A DNA stretch of 64,000 nucleotides from CALKJU01 sp046349355 (GTDB lineage Bacteria; Pseudomonadota; Alphaproteobacteria; Geminicoccales; Geminicoccaceae): positions 321,574 to 385,573 of the forward strand of contig JAXMCM010000016.1 in NCBI GenBank assembly GCA_046349355.1, in the 5' to 3' direction. Below are positions 20,295 to 28,971 of the stretch, one piece after another (the stretch's first letter is position 1; the number at the start of each line of letters is the position of its first letter). The translations under genes were made by a program, and so were the position numbers. Below the pieces are notes generated by a model. That model had not been told where the DNA came from, ran no database searches, and saw only the letters and a program-made list of their open reading frames with translations.

Positions 20295-20623
20295 GCCGGG
20301 ACGGTCCCGCGTGTAGCGCCGCCGCCGCGATAGGGTTCGACCCTGATCTCGTTGGCGCGCAGCCGCGTCCGTGCGATGTCGTAGCTGCCCTGCATCCGCA
20401 TCAGCGTATCCATGGATACGCCGAACGCCTTCTCGATCCGCAGCGCCATCTCCGGCGAGAGCTGCGCGCGCTCGTTCAGTAGCGCCGACAACGCCGGCCT
20501 GGTGACGCCCAGCACCTGGGCCGCCGCCGTCACCGACAGCCCCAGCGGCTCGAGGATCTCGCTGCGTACGAAGCCACCGGGATGGGCAGGACGGCGCATC
20601 CGGATACCGGTGCCGTCGGTCAT
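20291..20623 (-). CDS. higA: HigA-type antitoxin
   Basis: This 110 aa protein has a Cro/CI-type helix-turn-helix (LSVTAAAQVLGVTRPALSAL, then NERAQLSPEMALRIEKAF) and the usual HigA opening HPGGFVRSEILEPLG. HigA binds and neutralises the HigB mRNA interferase and represses the operon. It lies 9 bases downstream of higB, in the toxin-first order normal for higBA. An Arg-rich C-terminal tail follows the HTH. Confidence 0.92.
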   Translation of the reverse strand: MTDGTGIRMRRPAHPGGFVRSEILEPLGLSVTAAAQVLGVTRPALSALLNERAQLSPEMALRIEKAFGVSMDTLMRMQGSYDIARTRLRANEIRVEPYRGGGATRGTVPA

Positions 20624-20632
20624 GGGCGTCTC

Positions 20633-20923
20633 CTAGTGATAGTCCTCAAAGTCGAGGTCGACGATCTCGATCTCGTCAGCGTCGATCCGGAATGTCAGGC
20701 GCCAGTTTCGCGTGACCGAGAGGCTCCAGGTGCCACGGCGGTCTCCGGTCAGCCGGTGGGCTTTCCAGCTAGGAACCGACCTGAGCTCCTCTTCCCGCGC
20801 CATGTCTTGGAGGAACGAGACAATCCGGCGGACCTTCTCCACGACCGCCGGCTGGACACCAGTCGGGTCGTCATTCTCGACAAGTCGCCTGAGGCCGCGA
20901 TGCAGGACATTCCTGATCCGCAT
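20633..20923 (-). CDS. higB: HigB-type mRNA interferase toxin
   Basis: The 96 aa RelE-superfamily toxin has the features of HigB: SVPSWKAHRLTGDRRGTWSLSV in the middle and RLTFRIDADEIEIVDLDFEDYH at the C-terminus. HigB cleaves ribosome-bound mRNA. The toxin gene appears intact and is paired with higA. The surrounding genes are housekeeping and there is no integrase nearby. Confidence 0.92.
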   Translation of the reverse strand: MRIRNVLHRGLRRLVENDDPTGVQPAVVEKVRRIVSFLQDMAREEELRSVPSWKAHRLTGDRRGTWSLSVTRNWRLTFRIDADEIEIVDLDFEDYH

Positions 20924-20996
20924 GCTGCACGATGCGGCCTGGATCGTCTTGTGTCAAGCTACGCTTTACGATTCTTGCGGCCGCCGCTTGGCGAGC

Positions 20997-21293
20997 CTAC
21001 CCCCGCCCGAGCATCGCCCCGACGATCTCCGCCCACTCGGCATCGAGGCTGCCGTCGCCGCGGCGTTTGCCGGCGCGGCGGTACCAGTAGCCGGCGTTGC
21101 CGAGGTCGCCCTCGACGCGGTGCAGGTAGGCATGCACCCAGTCGTGCGACGGCTCGCCCTCCTGCTGCTGGCAGATGCCGTGGGCGCGATCCCAGTCGCC
21201 GCGGCCGGCGTGCCACAGCGCCTCGAGCGGGGCGGTCAGGCCCACGGGCGGAGCGCTGCCCTTGAGGCTGGCGCGGAACTCGTCGAGGGTCAT
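20997..21293 (-). CDS. Small conserved hypothetical protein coupled to the LacI regulator
   Basis: The 98 aa product contains ALWHAGRGDWDRAHGICQ, then HDWVHAYLHRVEGDLGNAGYWYRRA, a helical-hairpin pattern like a short TPR-type or Sel1-like repeat. I recall similar small proteins in alpha- and betaproteobacteria without an assigned role. Its ATG (21293-21291) overlaps the LacI stop as ATGA, so it is made with the repressor. No catalytic motif is seen. Confidence 0.75.
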   Translation of the reverse strand: MTLDEFRASLKGSAPPVGLTAPLEALWHAGRGDWDRAHGICQQQEGEPSHDWVHAYLHRVEGDLGNAGYWYRRAGKRRGDGSLDAEWAEIVGAMLGRG

Positions 21294-22333
21294 GGGCTGG
21301 CGGTCCGGGCTGGGCCGAGGCGGTGTACCTCGGCCGGATTGAGCTGGCGCACCGAGTCGCGGATGACGAGCTCGGCCGGCAGGACGATGCGGCGTGGCGG
21401 GCCGTCGCCGCCCGCCAGCCGCTCGAGCAGCAGGCGCAGCGCCGTCTCGCCCATGGCCGCCACCGGCTGGCGCACCGTCGTCAGCCTTGGCGTGAAGGCG
21501 TTCGCCCAGGGGAAGTCGTCGACCGCCGCCACCGAGATGTCGGCCGGGCAGCTCATCGCCAGGTTGGCCACCGCCCGCATCACCCCGATCAGCATGTGGT
21601 TGTTGGCGACGAACAGCGCGGTCGGCCGGCTCGTTCCGCCGAGCAGCTCGAGCGAGGCGAGGTAGGCGCCTTCCTCCTCGAAGTTGCCGTGGCGGATGTC
21701 GCCGTCGCGGACCGCGAGGCCGCGCAGCGCCAGGGCCTCGCGAAAGCCGCGCAACCGCTCGTCGGCGGGCTCGAGCCCGGCCGGGCCGGCAACCGCCCCG
21801 ATCCGCCGGTGGCCGAGATTGACGAGGTGCCGCGTCGCCGCCAGCCCGGCGGCGTAGTTGTCCATCAGCACGACGTCGGCCTCGAGGCCCGGCACGAGGC
21901 GGTCGACCATCACCAGCGGCATCCCGCCGGCGCGCGCCGGCTCGGCGAGGCCGCCGTCGCCGACCGGGCACAGCACGAGGCCATCGACCCGGTGCGAACG
22001 CATCAGCTGGAGATAGGACCGCTCCTTGGCCGGATCCTGGCCGGAATCGCACAGCAGCACGCCGTAGCCGGCGCGGTGCGCCGCGACCTCCACGACATGG
22101 ACGAGCTCGGTGAAGAACGGGTTGGTGATGTCCGGGATCATCAGGCCCAGCAGCTGGGTGCGGCCGCGCTTGAGGCTGCGGGCGATGCTGTGCGGGGCGT
22201 AGCCGAGCTTGGCCACCGCCGCCTCGACGCGCTGGCGCAGCGCCGGGCTGACGAAGGCGGTGTCGTTGAGCACGGCCGAGACGGTCGCCGTCGACACGCC
22301 GGCGGCCCTGGCCACGTCGCGGATCGTCGGCAT
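21290..22333 (-). CDS. LacI-family transcriptional regulator
   Basis: The 347 aa regulator starts PTIRDVARAAGVSTATVSAV, the standard LacI HTH, with hinge helix residues ending near SLKRGRTQLLG. The effector domain is of the periplasmic-binding type (MIPDITNPFFTELVHVVE), indicating a sugar or similar small ligand. It is divergent from the phyH-like gene and a perfect palindrome lies in between, so it very probably controls that gene and itself. GCAGGGACC precedes the start. Confidence 0.92.
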   Translation of the reverse strand: MPTIRDVARAAGVSTATVSAVLNDTAFVSPALRQRVEAAVAKLGYAPHSIARSLKRGRTQLLGLMIPDITNPFFTELVHVVEVAAHRAGYGVLLCDSGQDPAKERSYLQLMRSHRVDGLVLCPVGDGGLAEPARAGGMPLVMVDRLVPGLEADVVLMDNYAAGLAATRHLVNLGHRRIGAVAGPAGLEPADERLRGFREALALRGLAVRDGDIRHGNFEEEGAYLASLELLGGTSRPTALFVANNHMLIGVMRAVANLAMSCPADISVAAVDDFPWANAFTPRLTTVRQPVAAMGETALRLLLERLAGGDGPPRRIVLPAELVIRDSVRQLNPAEVHRLGPARTASP

Positions 22334-22444
22334 GGTCCCTGCGGTCCGTTCCCTTCCTGGCGCCGCCCGGACCATGCCGCCGAAGCCGCGGGGCCGGCAA
22401 GTCCGCGACCGGCAGGCGAGGGCCTTGCGCCGGCACAACGCTGA

Positions 22445-22458
22445 GCTAAACGTTTAGC
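22445..22458. promoter_or_regulatory. Perfect 14-bp palindrome, probable LacI-family operator
   Basis: GCTAAACGTTTAGC is a perfect even palindrome with a central CG, the form of operators of LacI-family repressors of the PurR/GalR type. It lies 35 bases before the phyH-like start and about 110 bases from the lacI start, in the only regulatory gap of this divergent pair. Confidence 0.75.
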
Positions 22459-22492
22459 CGGGCATCGTCCGACGGATCGGGAGGCGTGGATC

Positions 22493-23368
22493 ATGTACAC
22501 CAGGCAGGCGCTGCGCGAGCTCGGGGTCCGCGGCAGCGTGCTGACGCCGGCGCAGCTGCAGGCGCTCGACGAGGTCGGCTTCGTCGTCGTGCCCGACGTG
22601 TTCACGCCGGCCGAGTGCGCGGTCATGGCGGCCGAGTTCGACCGCATGCACGGCGTCGAGGGCGAGCGCGGCGGCCACGAGGTCCATGTCGAGCCGGGCG
22701 CCCCGCGCGTCTCCAACATCTTCAACAAGTCGGCGGCGTTCGACGTCTGCCTTAGCAGGCCCGTCATCCTCGCCGCGGCGCACCATCTCCTCGGCGAGAT
22801 CAAGGTGCACGGCGCCAACTTGCGCGAGCCCCTGCCCGGCAAGGGCCACCAGCAGCTGCACTGCGACGTCCCGAAATGGTTCGAGGACGACTGGTGGATC
22901 ATCAACGCCCTGATCCTCATCGACCCGCTGACCGCCGACAACGGCCCGACCCGGATCGTGCCGGGCTCGCACCGCTGGCCGCCGATGAACGTGCCGGAGG
23001 TCAACGCCGCCGACTGGGAGCCGTCGCCGCTGACGCCGGAGGAGCAGGCGCGGATGCCGCTCGACCTCGAGGCGCCCTATCCGGGCGAGGTCCATGTCCA
23101 GGGACCGGCCGGGGCCGTGGTCGTCTGCAACGGCCATCTCTGGCACGGCGGCACCACCAACCGCTCGGGCGCCCGCCGCCGCATGCTGCACCTGACCTAC
23201 ACCCGCCGCGACCTGCCGCAGCAGCTGGTCCAGCGCGAGTACGCCACGGACGAGCTGCGCGAGCGGATGAGCCCGGCCCTGCGCTGGCTGCTCGACATCG
23301 ACGGCGAGGCACCGGTGGTGCTGCGCCGGGCCGCCAGCGCCCGCTCGACCGGGACCTGGCCGCACTGA
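22493..23368 (+). CDS. Phytanoyl-CoA dioxygenase (PhyH) family protein
   Basis: This 291 aa 2-oxoglutarate/Fe(II)-dependent oxygenase has the iron-binding HxD in QLHCDVPKW and the distal His in NGHLWHGGTTNRSG, followed by the Arg that binds 2-oxoglutarate (RRRML). The facial triad is therefore complete. PhyH-family enzymes hydroxylate diverse small molecules; the substrate is unknown. It sits downstream of a LacI-type operator and just before a FAH-family gene, so the pair may degrade a sugar-derived or related compound. Confidence 0.85.
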   Translation: MYTRQALRELGVRGSVLTPAQLQALDEVGFVVVPDVFTPAECAVMAAEFDRMHGVEGERGGHEVHVEPGAPRVSNIFNKSAAFDVCLSRPVILAAAHHLLGEIKVHGANLREPLPGKGHQQLHCDVPKWFEDDWWIINALILIDPLTADNGPTRIVPGSHRWPPMNVPEVNAADWEPSPLTPEEQARMPLDLEAPYPGEVHVQGPAGAVVVCNGHLWHGGTTNRSGARRRMLHLTYTRRDLPQQLVQREYATDELRERMSPALRWLLDIDGEAPVVLRRAASARSTGTWPH

Positions 23369-23458
23369 GCGGTCGGCGCTCCGCCTCTTGACCGCGTCGG
23401 CGTCGGCGGTCCACAGCAGGCGCCGCCGGCGCTCGGCCGGACGAGGGGGAGGACGACG

Positions 23459-24646
23459 ATGCGCGACTGGCTGACCGTCGAGCAGAGCCTGCCGGCGGAC
23501 GGATGCCGCGGCACGCTGGTCGGGCGCGCCTGGCTGCCGGGACCGCAGGCCGGGCCGGCCCTGGTCGCGATCCGCGACGACGGCGTCCACGACCTGTCCG
23601 ACAGCGTGGCACCGACGATGAGCCAGCTGCTCGAGCTCGACGACCCGGCGGCCAGGGTGGCGGCCGCGAAGGGCCGCCGCATCGGCGACCTCGCCGGCCT
23701 GCTCGCCAACAGCCTGCCCGACGGCCGCGACCCGGCGAAGCCCTGGCTGCTCGCCCCTTGCGACCTGCAGGCGATCAAGGCGGCCGGCGTCACCTTCGTG
23801 AAGAGCATGCTCGAGCGGGTGATCGAGGAGCAGTGCAAGGGCGATCCGGCCCGCGCCGACCAGATCCGCGGCCGCGTCGCCGAGCTGATCGGCGGCGAGC
23901 TGCGCGGCCTCGTCCCCGGCTCCGAGGCGGCGATGCGCCTCAAGCAGCACCTGATCGAGGCCGGCGCCTGGTCGCAGTACCTCGAGGTCGGCATCGGCCC
24001 GGACGCCGAGATCTTCACCAAGGCGCCGCCGATGTCCGCGGTCGGCACCGGCGCCGACATCGGGCTGCACCCGCGCTCGACCTGGAACAACCCGGAGCCC
24101 GAGGTCGTGCTGGCCGTCGACAGCCGCGGCACGATCAAGGGCGCGGCGCTCGGCAACGACGTCAACCTGCGCGACTTCGAGGGCCGCAGCGCGCTCTTGC
24201 TCGGCAAGGCCAAGGACAACAACGGCGCCTGCGCCATCGGCCCGTTCATCCGCCTGCTCGACCGCAGCTTCGACCTCGACGCCCTGCGCGCCGTCGAGAT
24301 CCGCCTGACGGTGGCCGGCACGGACGGCTTCCGCCTCGAGGGCCGCAGCTCGATGAAGGAGATCAGCCGGGACGTCACCGAGCTGGTCGCCAACACCATC
24401 GGCCCGTACCACCAGTACCCCGACGGCGTGATGCTCTACTGCGGCACGATGTTCGCCCCGGTCGAGGACCGGCACGAGAAGGGCCGCGGCTTCACCCACG
24501 CCCTCGGCGACGAGGTGCGCATCGCCGCCGACGCCCTGGGCGGGCTCGCCAACCGCGTCGGCCACAGCGACCGGATCGCACCCTGGACCTACGGGATCAC
24601 CGCGCTGATGCGCAATCTCGCGGCCCGCGGCCTGCTCGCCGCCTGA
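23459..24646 (+). CDS. Fumarylacetoacetate hydrolase (FAH) family protein
   Basis: At 395 aa, this is of the longer FAH type that includes 2-keto-3-deoxy-pentonate dehydratases such as Caulobacter XylX. Metal-binding acidic residues are in NNPEPEVVLAVD and GNDVNLRDFEGRS, with the following KAKDNNGACAIGPFI typical of that subgroup. A role in sugar-acid breakdown is inferred from this likeness, from the LacI regulator two genes upstream, and from the sugar-acid dehydratase elsewhere in the window. A hydrolase role remains possible. Confidence 0.78.
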   Translation: MRDWLTVEQSLPADGCRGTLVGRAWLPGPQAGPALVAIRDDGVHDLSDSVAPTMSQLLELDDPAARVAAAKGRRIGDLAGLLANSLPDGRDPAKPWLLAPCDLQAIKAAGVTFVKSMLERVIEEQCKGDPARADQIRGRVAELIGGELRGLVPGSEAAMRLKQHLIEAGAWSQYLEVGIGPDAEIFTKAPPMSAVGTGADIGLHPRSTWNNPEPEVVLAVDSRGTIKGAALGNDVNLRDFEGRSALLLGKAKDNNGACAIGPFIRLLDRSFDLDALRAVEIRLTVAGTDGFRLEGRSSMKEISRDVTELVANTIGPYHQYPDGVMLYCGTMFAPVEDRHEKGRGFTHALGDEVRIAADALGGLANRVGHSDRIAPWTYGITALMRNLAARGLLAA

Positions 24647-24694
24647 GTCGGGACCCGGAAACGAAGGTGGCCGGCGAAGCCGGCCACCGAAGGA

Positions 24695-24907
24695 TCAGTT
24701 GAGGCTGGAGGGCGCCGGGTGGATCGACCCGGGCGACCTGTGGTCGCCCTGGAGGCGCTCGATCTCCTCCTTGATCCTCAGCTTCTCTTTCTTCAGCCGG
24801 GAGACCGTGGGCTGGTCCGGCAGGGGTCGGTGCAGTTCGTCATCGATCATCTGTTCGAGTCGTGCGTGCTTCGTACGAAGGCTATCGACGTGCTCGTACA
24901 TTGACAT
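24695..24907 (-). CDS. DUF465 (YdcH-like) small coiled-coil protein
   Basis: The 70 aa, highly charged, all-helical product contains LRTKHARLEQMIDDELHRP and SRLKKEKLRIKEEIERL, the family pattern of two helices around a short turn. DUF465 proteins are common in alphaproteobacteria and have no established function. A second copy lies at 27696-27905. Two closely spaced ATGs (24907 and 24901) could be the start. Confidence 0.85.
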   Translation of the reverse strand: MSMYEHVDSLRTKHARLEQMIDDELHRPLPDQPTVSRLKKEKLRIKEEIERLQGDHRSPGSIHPAPSSLN

Positions 24908-25070
24908 CGCTGAGGGAACCTCCCGTTGCGACTAGGCCCATGCGGCAATGTAGTGACAACCCGTCGGCAAATCCAGAAGAAAGCTTGCGGGGCCGACCTG
25001 CGCACCGTATAAGGCGCGCTTTTTCGCCGCCGGCCCCCTCTACCGTCGCGCGAAAAGCCTTGTCGTGTCG

Positions 25071-25544
25071 CTACTTGCGATCCGCAGCGCTGCCGATCGC
25101 GTCGGCAAGCCTGCCCAGCGCTCCGGCATCTGCCACGATTCCGAGCGCTTGGAGATTGCGGTCGACCAGCTGCGCGCGCGATCCATCCGCCGGCCCGGCC
25201 GACGCTGCCAGCCGCTCGAGCTCGGCCTGCTCCAGCCGCTCGGCCTCGAGCTCGGCCTCCTTGACCGCCTGCCGCAGCGCCGGGGCGCCCGCCAGCGGCG
25301 AGCCCTTGAGGGCGCGGCGCACCGCGCGCAGCGGCCCGACCACCTCGCGCTGCCAGCCCTCGGCGAAGGCGCTGACCGGGCCCGCCGGATCGGGCAGCAC
25401 GCGGCCGCATCCGGCCAGCCAGTGCGCCAGCAGCAGCCGGTTGACGTCGAGCCCGTGCCGGTCCTGGAGGGCCAGGCAGGCCTCGGCGACGCCCGGCCGC
25501 GCATAGGTCGCCAGCGACCAGGCCCAGAAGGCGCCGCCGCTCAT
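25071..25544 (-). CDS. TIGR02444 family protein
   Basis: This 157 aa helical protein carries the family signature FWAWSLATYARPGVAEACLALQ at its N-terminus and VNRLLLAHWLAG after it. The family is widespread in proteobacteria and uncharacterised. Its ATG overlaps the glk stop as ATGA. The C-terminal half has an acidic coiled-coil-like segment (EAELEAERLEQAELERL). Confidence 0.85.
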   Translation of the reverse strand: MSGGAFWAWSLATYARPGVAEACLALQDRHGLDVNRLLLAHWLAGCGRVLPDPAGPVSAFAEGWQREVVGPLRAVRRALKGSPLAGAPALRQAVKEAELEAERLEQAELERLAASAGPADGSRAQLVDRNLQALGIVADAGALGRLADAIGSAADRK

Positions 25545-26486
25545 CCCGCCTTGTCGTCGAAGTCGAAGCGGGCGGCACCCAGGAGGCCGGTCTGCGACCG
25601 GCAGACCAGCCAGACGGGGATCGGCTCGAGGTAGCCGCGCATCCGGCCCTTGGCGAGGAAGCGCTCGGCGAACGCGGCGCGGTCGAACAGCGGGCCGAGG
25701 TTCAGGCAGACCCCGCCGCAGATGTAGATGCCGCCGCGGGCCCCGTAGGTCAGCGCGAGGTCGCCGGCGGCCGCGCCCAGCAGCGCGCTGAACATGCGGG
25801 TGGCCTCCAGGCAATGGCCGTCGCCGGCGGCGGCGAGCCGGCCGACATCCTGCGGGGTCGCGGCCGCGCACTCGGCCCCGTCGAGCTCGGCCAGGCTCTT
25901 GGCCAGCGTCAGCAGGCCCGGACCGGAGACCAGGCGCTCCTTCGAGACGTGCGGGAAGAACCCGGCCAGGCGCTCGAGCACCGCCTGCTCGCGGCGGTTG
26001 CCCGGTGCCAGCGAGGCATGCCCGCCCTCGGTCGGCAGCGCCCGGTAGCGGCCGCCGCCCAGCGGAATGAGCCCGGCCACGCCGAGCCCGGTGCCCGGCC
26101 CGATCACCCCGATCGGCCGGTCGCGCAAGGGTTCGCCCGGCCGCAGGATCTCGACGTCGCTGCCGCCGAGCTGCGGCACCGCCAGCGCCTGGGCGACGAA
26201 GTCGTTGATCACGGCGAGGCGCGCCACGCCCAGCTCACGCTGCGTGCCGCTTACCGACAGCGTCCACGGGCTGTTGGTGAAGGCGATGCGGTCGGTCTCC
26301 ACCGGGCGTCGCCACCGCCAGCACCGCCTCGGCGACGCTGCGGCCGCCCAGATAGGTGCGGATCGCCTCGAGCAGCCCGGGATGCTCGGCCACCGCCAGC
26401 GTCCGCTCGGCCGTGGGCTCGCCGCCCGGCTCCGCCAGGGCGAAGCGGGCGTTGGTGCCGCCGATGTCGCCGACCAGCCTTGTCAT
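25541..26486 (-). pseudogene. glk: Glucokinase gene broken by a one-base frameshift
   Basis: The N-terminal part from the ATG at 26486 reads MTRLVGDIGGTNARFALAEP with the phosphate-binding DIGGTNARF motif, up to VLAVATP. The rest continues in another frame as VETDRIAFTNSPWTLSV to the end, including VIGPGTGLGVAGLI and TEGGHASLAP. The frames join at 26301-26307, where plus-strand ACCGGGCG appears to have one extra base. Without it, an intact enzyme of about 314 aa results, normal for Glk. It lies 12 bases after pfkA. Either a genuine mutation or a sequencing error explains this. Confidence 0.88.
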
Positions 26487-26498
26487 GCCTGTTGTCCT

Positions 26499-27569
26499 TC
26501 AGTCGCCGAACGCGATGCCGAGCCCGCGCGCCGTCCGCATCAGCGCGTCGTCGGGGTCGACCGCCTGGTAGGCGGCGCAGGCCTCGAGGATGGGCACGTC
26601 GATCACCCGTCGCGCCTGCCAGCCCACCACCCGGTCGAACCGGCCCTCGGCGGCGAGGTCGACGGCGGCCACCCCGAACGCCGAGCCCAGCACCCGGTCG
26701 AGCGGGACCGGCGAGCCGCCGCGCTGGACATGGCCCAGCACCGTCACCCGCGTCTCGGCCCCGGTATGGTGCGCGATCTCCTCGGCCACCACCCGGCCGA
26801 TGCCGCCGTAGCGGGCCTGGCCGAACGCGTCCTTGTAGCGCTGCGCCTCGCCGCTCGGCGCCTTCACCGATTCGGCGACGACGACGAGGCTGAAGTTGCG
26901 GCCGCTCTGGCGCCGCTCCTCGACCTTGCGGCAGACCGCCTCGATGCTCCACGGCACCTCGGGGATGAGGATCACGTCGGCCCCGCCGGCGACGCCCGCG
27001 GTCAGCGCGATGTGGCCGGCATCGCGGCCCATCACCTCGAGCACCATCACCCGGTTGTGGCTGGCGGCGGTGACGTGCAGCCGGTCGACCGCCTCCGTCG
27101 CGATCGATACCGCCGTCGAGAAGCCCACCGCCCGCTCGGTGTGGCCGAGGTCGTTGTCGATGGTCTTGGGAATGCCGATCAGGTTGATCCCGCCCTTCTG
27201 CGCCACCCGGCGCATCAGGGCGAGGCTGCCGTCGCCGCCGACCGCGATCAGCGCGTCGAGGCCCAGCAGCCGGTAGCCCTCCGCCACCTCGCCCGACCGG
27301 TCGACCGGCCGCCCGTCCTCGCCGGGGTAGGCGAACGGATCGCCGCGGTTGGTGGTCCGCAGGATGGTCCCGCCGAGGTGCAGGATGCCCTGCACGCTGT
27401 CCGGGGTCAGCCGGGCCGCCGCGACGGGACGCTGCAGCAGGCCGTTGGTCGCCTCGTGGATGCCCCACACCTCGAAGCCGTAGCCGCGCGTCGCGCGCAG
27501 CACGACCGCCCGGATCACCGCGTTGAGCCCGGCGCAGTCGCCGCCGCTGGTGAGGATGCCGAGTCGCAT
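26499..27569 (-). CDS. pfkA: 6-phosphofructokinase (PfkA family)
   Basis: The 356 aa enzyme phosphorylates fructose-6-phosphate in glycolysis. LGILTSGGDCAGLNAVIR opens the chain, and VGGDGSLALM and IPKTIDNDL form the active site. The Gly in GGDG normally marks ATP use, while the Lys in PKTIDND is usual in pyrophosphate-dependent and mixed group III enzymes, so the phosphoryl donor is not certain. It is upstream of glk, forming a small glucose-use operon, and gluconeogenic glpX is elsewhere in the window. Confidence 0.92.
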   Translation of the reverse strand: MRLGILTSGGDCAGLNAVIRAVVLRATRGYGFEVWGIHEATNGLLQRPVAAARLTPDSVQGILHLGGTILRTTNRGDPFAYPGEDGRPVDRSGEVAEGYRLLGLDALIAVGGDGSLALMRRVAQKGGINLIGIPKTIDNDLGHTERAVGFSTAVSIATEAVDRLHVTAASHNRVMVLEVMGRDAGHIALTAGVAGGADVILIPEVPWSIEAVCRKVEERRQSGRNFSLVVVAESVKAPSGEAQRYKDAFGQARYGGIGRVVAEEIAHHTGAETRVTVLGHVQRGGSPVPLDRVLGSAFGVAAVDLAAEGRFDRVVGWQARRVIDVPILEACAAYQAVDPDDALMRTARGLGIAFGD

Positions 27570-27695
27570 GGTGACCTCCCGGGTCCTCCTGGCCTAGGCT
27601 CCGTCCCGTCCCGGCCGGTCCGTGGCGCCGTCGCGATGCTGCTGCGCGGGTGCCGGCAATGGGCTAGGATGGCGTGTCAACGGATCGGCGCCCTG

Positions 27696-27905
27696 ATGAG
27701 TGATACGCCCCAGAGGCAGGAGATCGATACCCGGCTCTCGACGCTCAGGGCGGCGCACCGGGCGCTCGACGAGCGCATCGCCCAGCTCGTCGCCGACGGC
27801 TTCGAGGACGTGCTCGAGCTGCAGCGGCTGAAGAAGCAGAAGCTCGCCCTCCGCGACCGCATTGCCTACCTCGAGCGCGCCCGCATCCCGGACATCATCG
27901 CCTGA
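27696..27905 (+). CDS. DUF465 (YdcH-like) small coiled-coil protein, second copy
   Basis: The 69 aa charged helical protein has RLSTLRAAHRALDERIAQL and LQRLKKQKLALRDRIAYLE, the same two-helix pattern as the copy at 24695-24907. An in-frame ATG at 27669 could extend it by nine residues; neither start has a strong RBS. Its 3' end overlaps the purK 3' end by 11 bases. The pairing of DUF465 with purEK is common in alphaproteobacteria. Confidence 0.85.
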   Translation: MSDTPQRQEIDTRLSTLRAAHRALDERIAQLVADGFEDVLELQRLKKQKLALRDRIAYLERARIPDIIA

Positions 27906-28971
27906 GCTCCAGCAGCCGGTTGACGTGGCCCATCTTGCGGCCCGGTCGGGTCTCGCGCTTGCCGTAGAGATGGAGCCGGGCCCCCGGCTCGGCGAGCAGC
28001 GCGGGCCAGCCGTCGGCCTCGGCCCCCAGCAGGTTGACCATCTCGGTGGTGGCGAACGGCGTCGTGTCGCCGAGCGGCAGGCCGCAGACCGCGCGCACCA
28101 GCTGCTCGAACTGGCTGGTGGCGCAGCCGTCCATCGTCCAGTGCCCGGAATTGTGCGGCCGCGGCGCCAGCTCGTTGACCAGCAGCCGGCCGTCGCGCGT
28201 CAGGAACATCTCGACCGCGAGCAGGCCCACGAGGTCCAGCGCCTCGACCAGCCGGTGCCCGATCCGCCGGGCCTCGTCCGCCACTGCCGTCTCGACCGGC
28301 GCTGGGGCCACGCTCCGGCGCAGGATGTGATGCTCGTGCTCGTTCAGCGCCAGCGGGAAGGTGGCGATCGTCCCGTCGAGGCCGCGGGCGGCGATCACCG
28401 ACACCTCGCAGGCGAAATCGACCACCGCCTCGGCGATGGCATGGTCGGTGCGCAGCCGGCCCCAGGCGGCGGCCGGGTCCTCGTCGCGGGCGACGCGGGT
28501 CTGGCCCTTGCCGTCGTAGCCCATCCGGTTCGTCTTCAGGATGCAGCCGCCCAGCGCCTGCTGCGCCGCCGCCAGCTCCTGCACCGAATCGACCGCCTGC
28601 CACTCGGTCGTGGCGATGCCGCAGGCGTTGACGAACCGCTTCTCGGCCACCCGGTCCTGCGTCACCGCCAGGACCCGGGCCCCGGGCCTCACCGGCTTCA
28701 GCGCCGCCAGCACCTCGACCGCCGGCACCGGCACGTTCTCGAACTCGAGCGTGATCACGTCGACCGACCGGGCGAAGGCCTCCAGCGCCGCGGCATCGTC
28801 CCAGCGGGCGGTGACGCAGCCGGCGGCCACGTCGCCCGCCGGTGGCTGCGCCTCCGGTTCGAACACCCGGCAGCGATAGCCGAGCCGGGCCGCGGCCAGG
28901 GCCGTCATCCGGCCGAGCTGGCCGCCGCCGAGGATGCCGATCGTGGCTCCGGGTCCGAGGACGTCGCTCAT
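27895..28971 (-). CDS. purK: N5-carboxyaminoimidazole ribonucleotide synthase PurK
   Basis: PurK carboxylates aminoimidazole ribonucleotide with ATP and bicarbonate in purine synthesis. TIGILGGGQLGRMTALAA is the N-terminal nucleotide site. The ATP-grasp domain shows ILKTNRMGYDGKGQ and LLAVEMFLTRDG, and the signature VNELAPRPHNSGHWT is complete. Length of 358 aa is normal. The ATG overlaps the purE stop as ATGA. Confidence 0.95.
   Translation of the reverse strand: MSDVLGPGATIGILGGGQLGRMTALAAARLGYRCRVFEPEAQPPAGDVAAGCVTARWDDAAALEAFARSVDVITLEFENVPVPAVEVLAALKPVRPGARVLAVTQDRVAEKRFVNACGIATTEWQAVDSVQELAAAQQALGGCILKTNRMGYDGKGQTRVARDEDPAAAWGRLRTDHAIAEAVVDFACEVSVIAARGLDGTIATFPLALNEHEHHILRRSVAPAPVETAVADEARRIGHRLVEALDLVGLLAVEMFLTRDGRLLVNELAPRPHNSGHWTMDGCATSQFEQLVRAVCGLPLGDTTPFATTEMVNLLGAEADGWPALLAEPGARLHLYGKRETRPGRKMGHVNRLLELRR

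Noticed and set aside
20291..20923. HigBA as part of a mobile element
   Set aside because: No integrase, transposase, direct repeats or composition change was seen around it.
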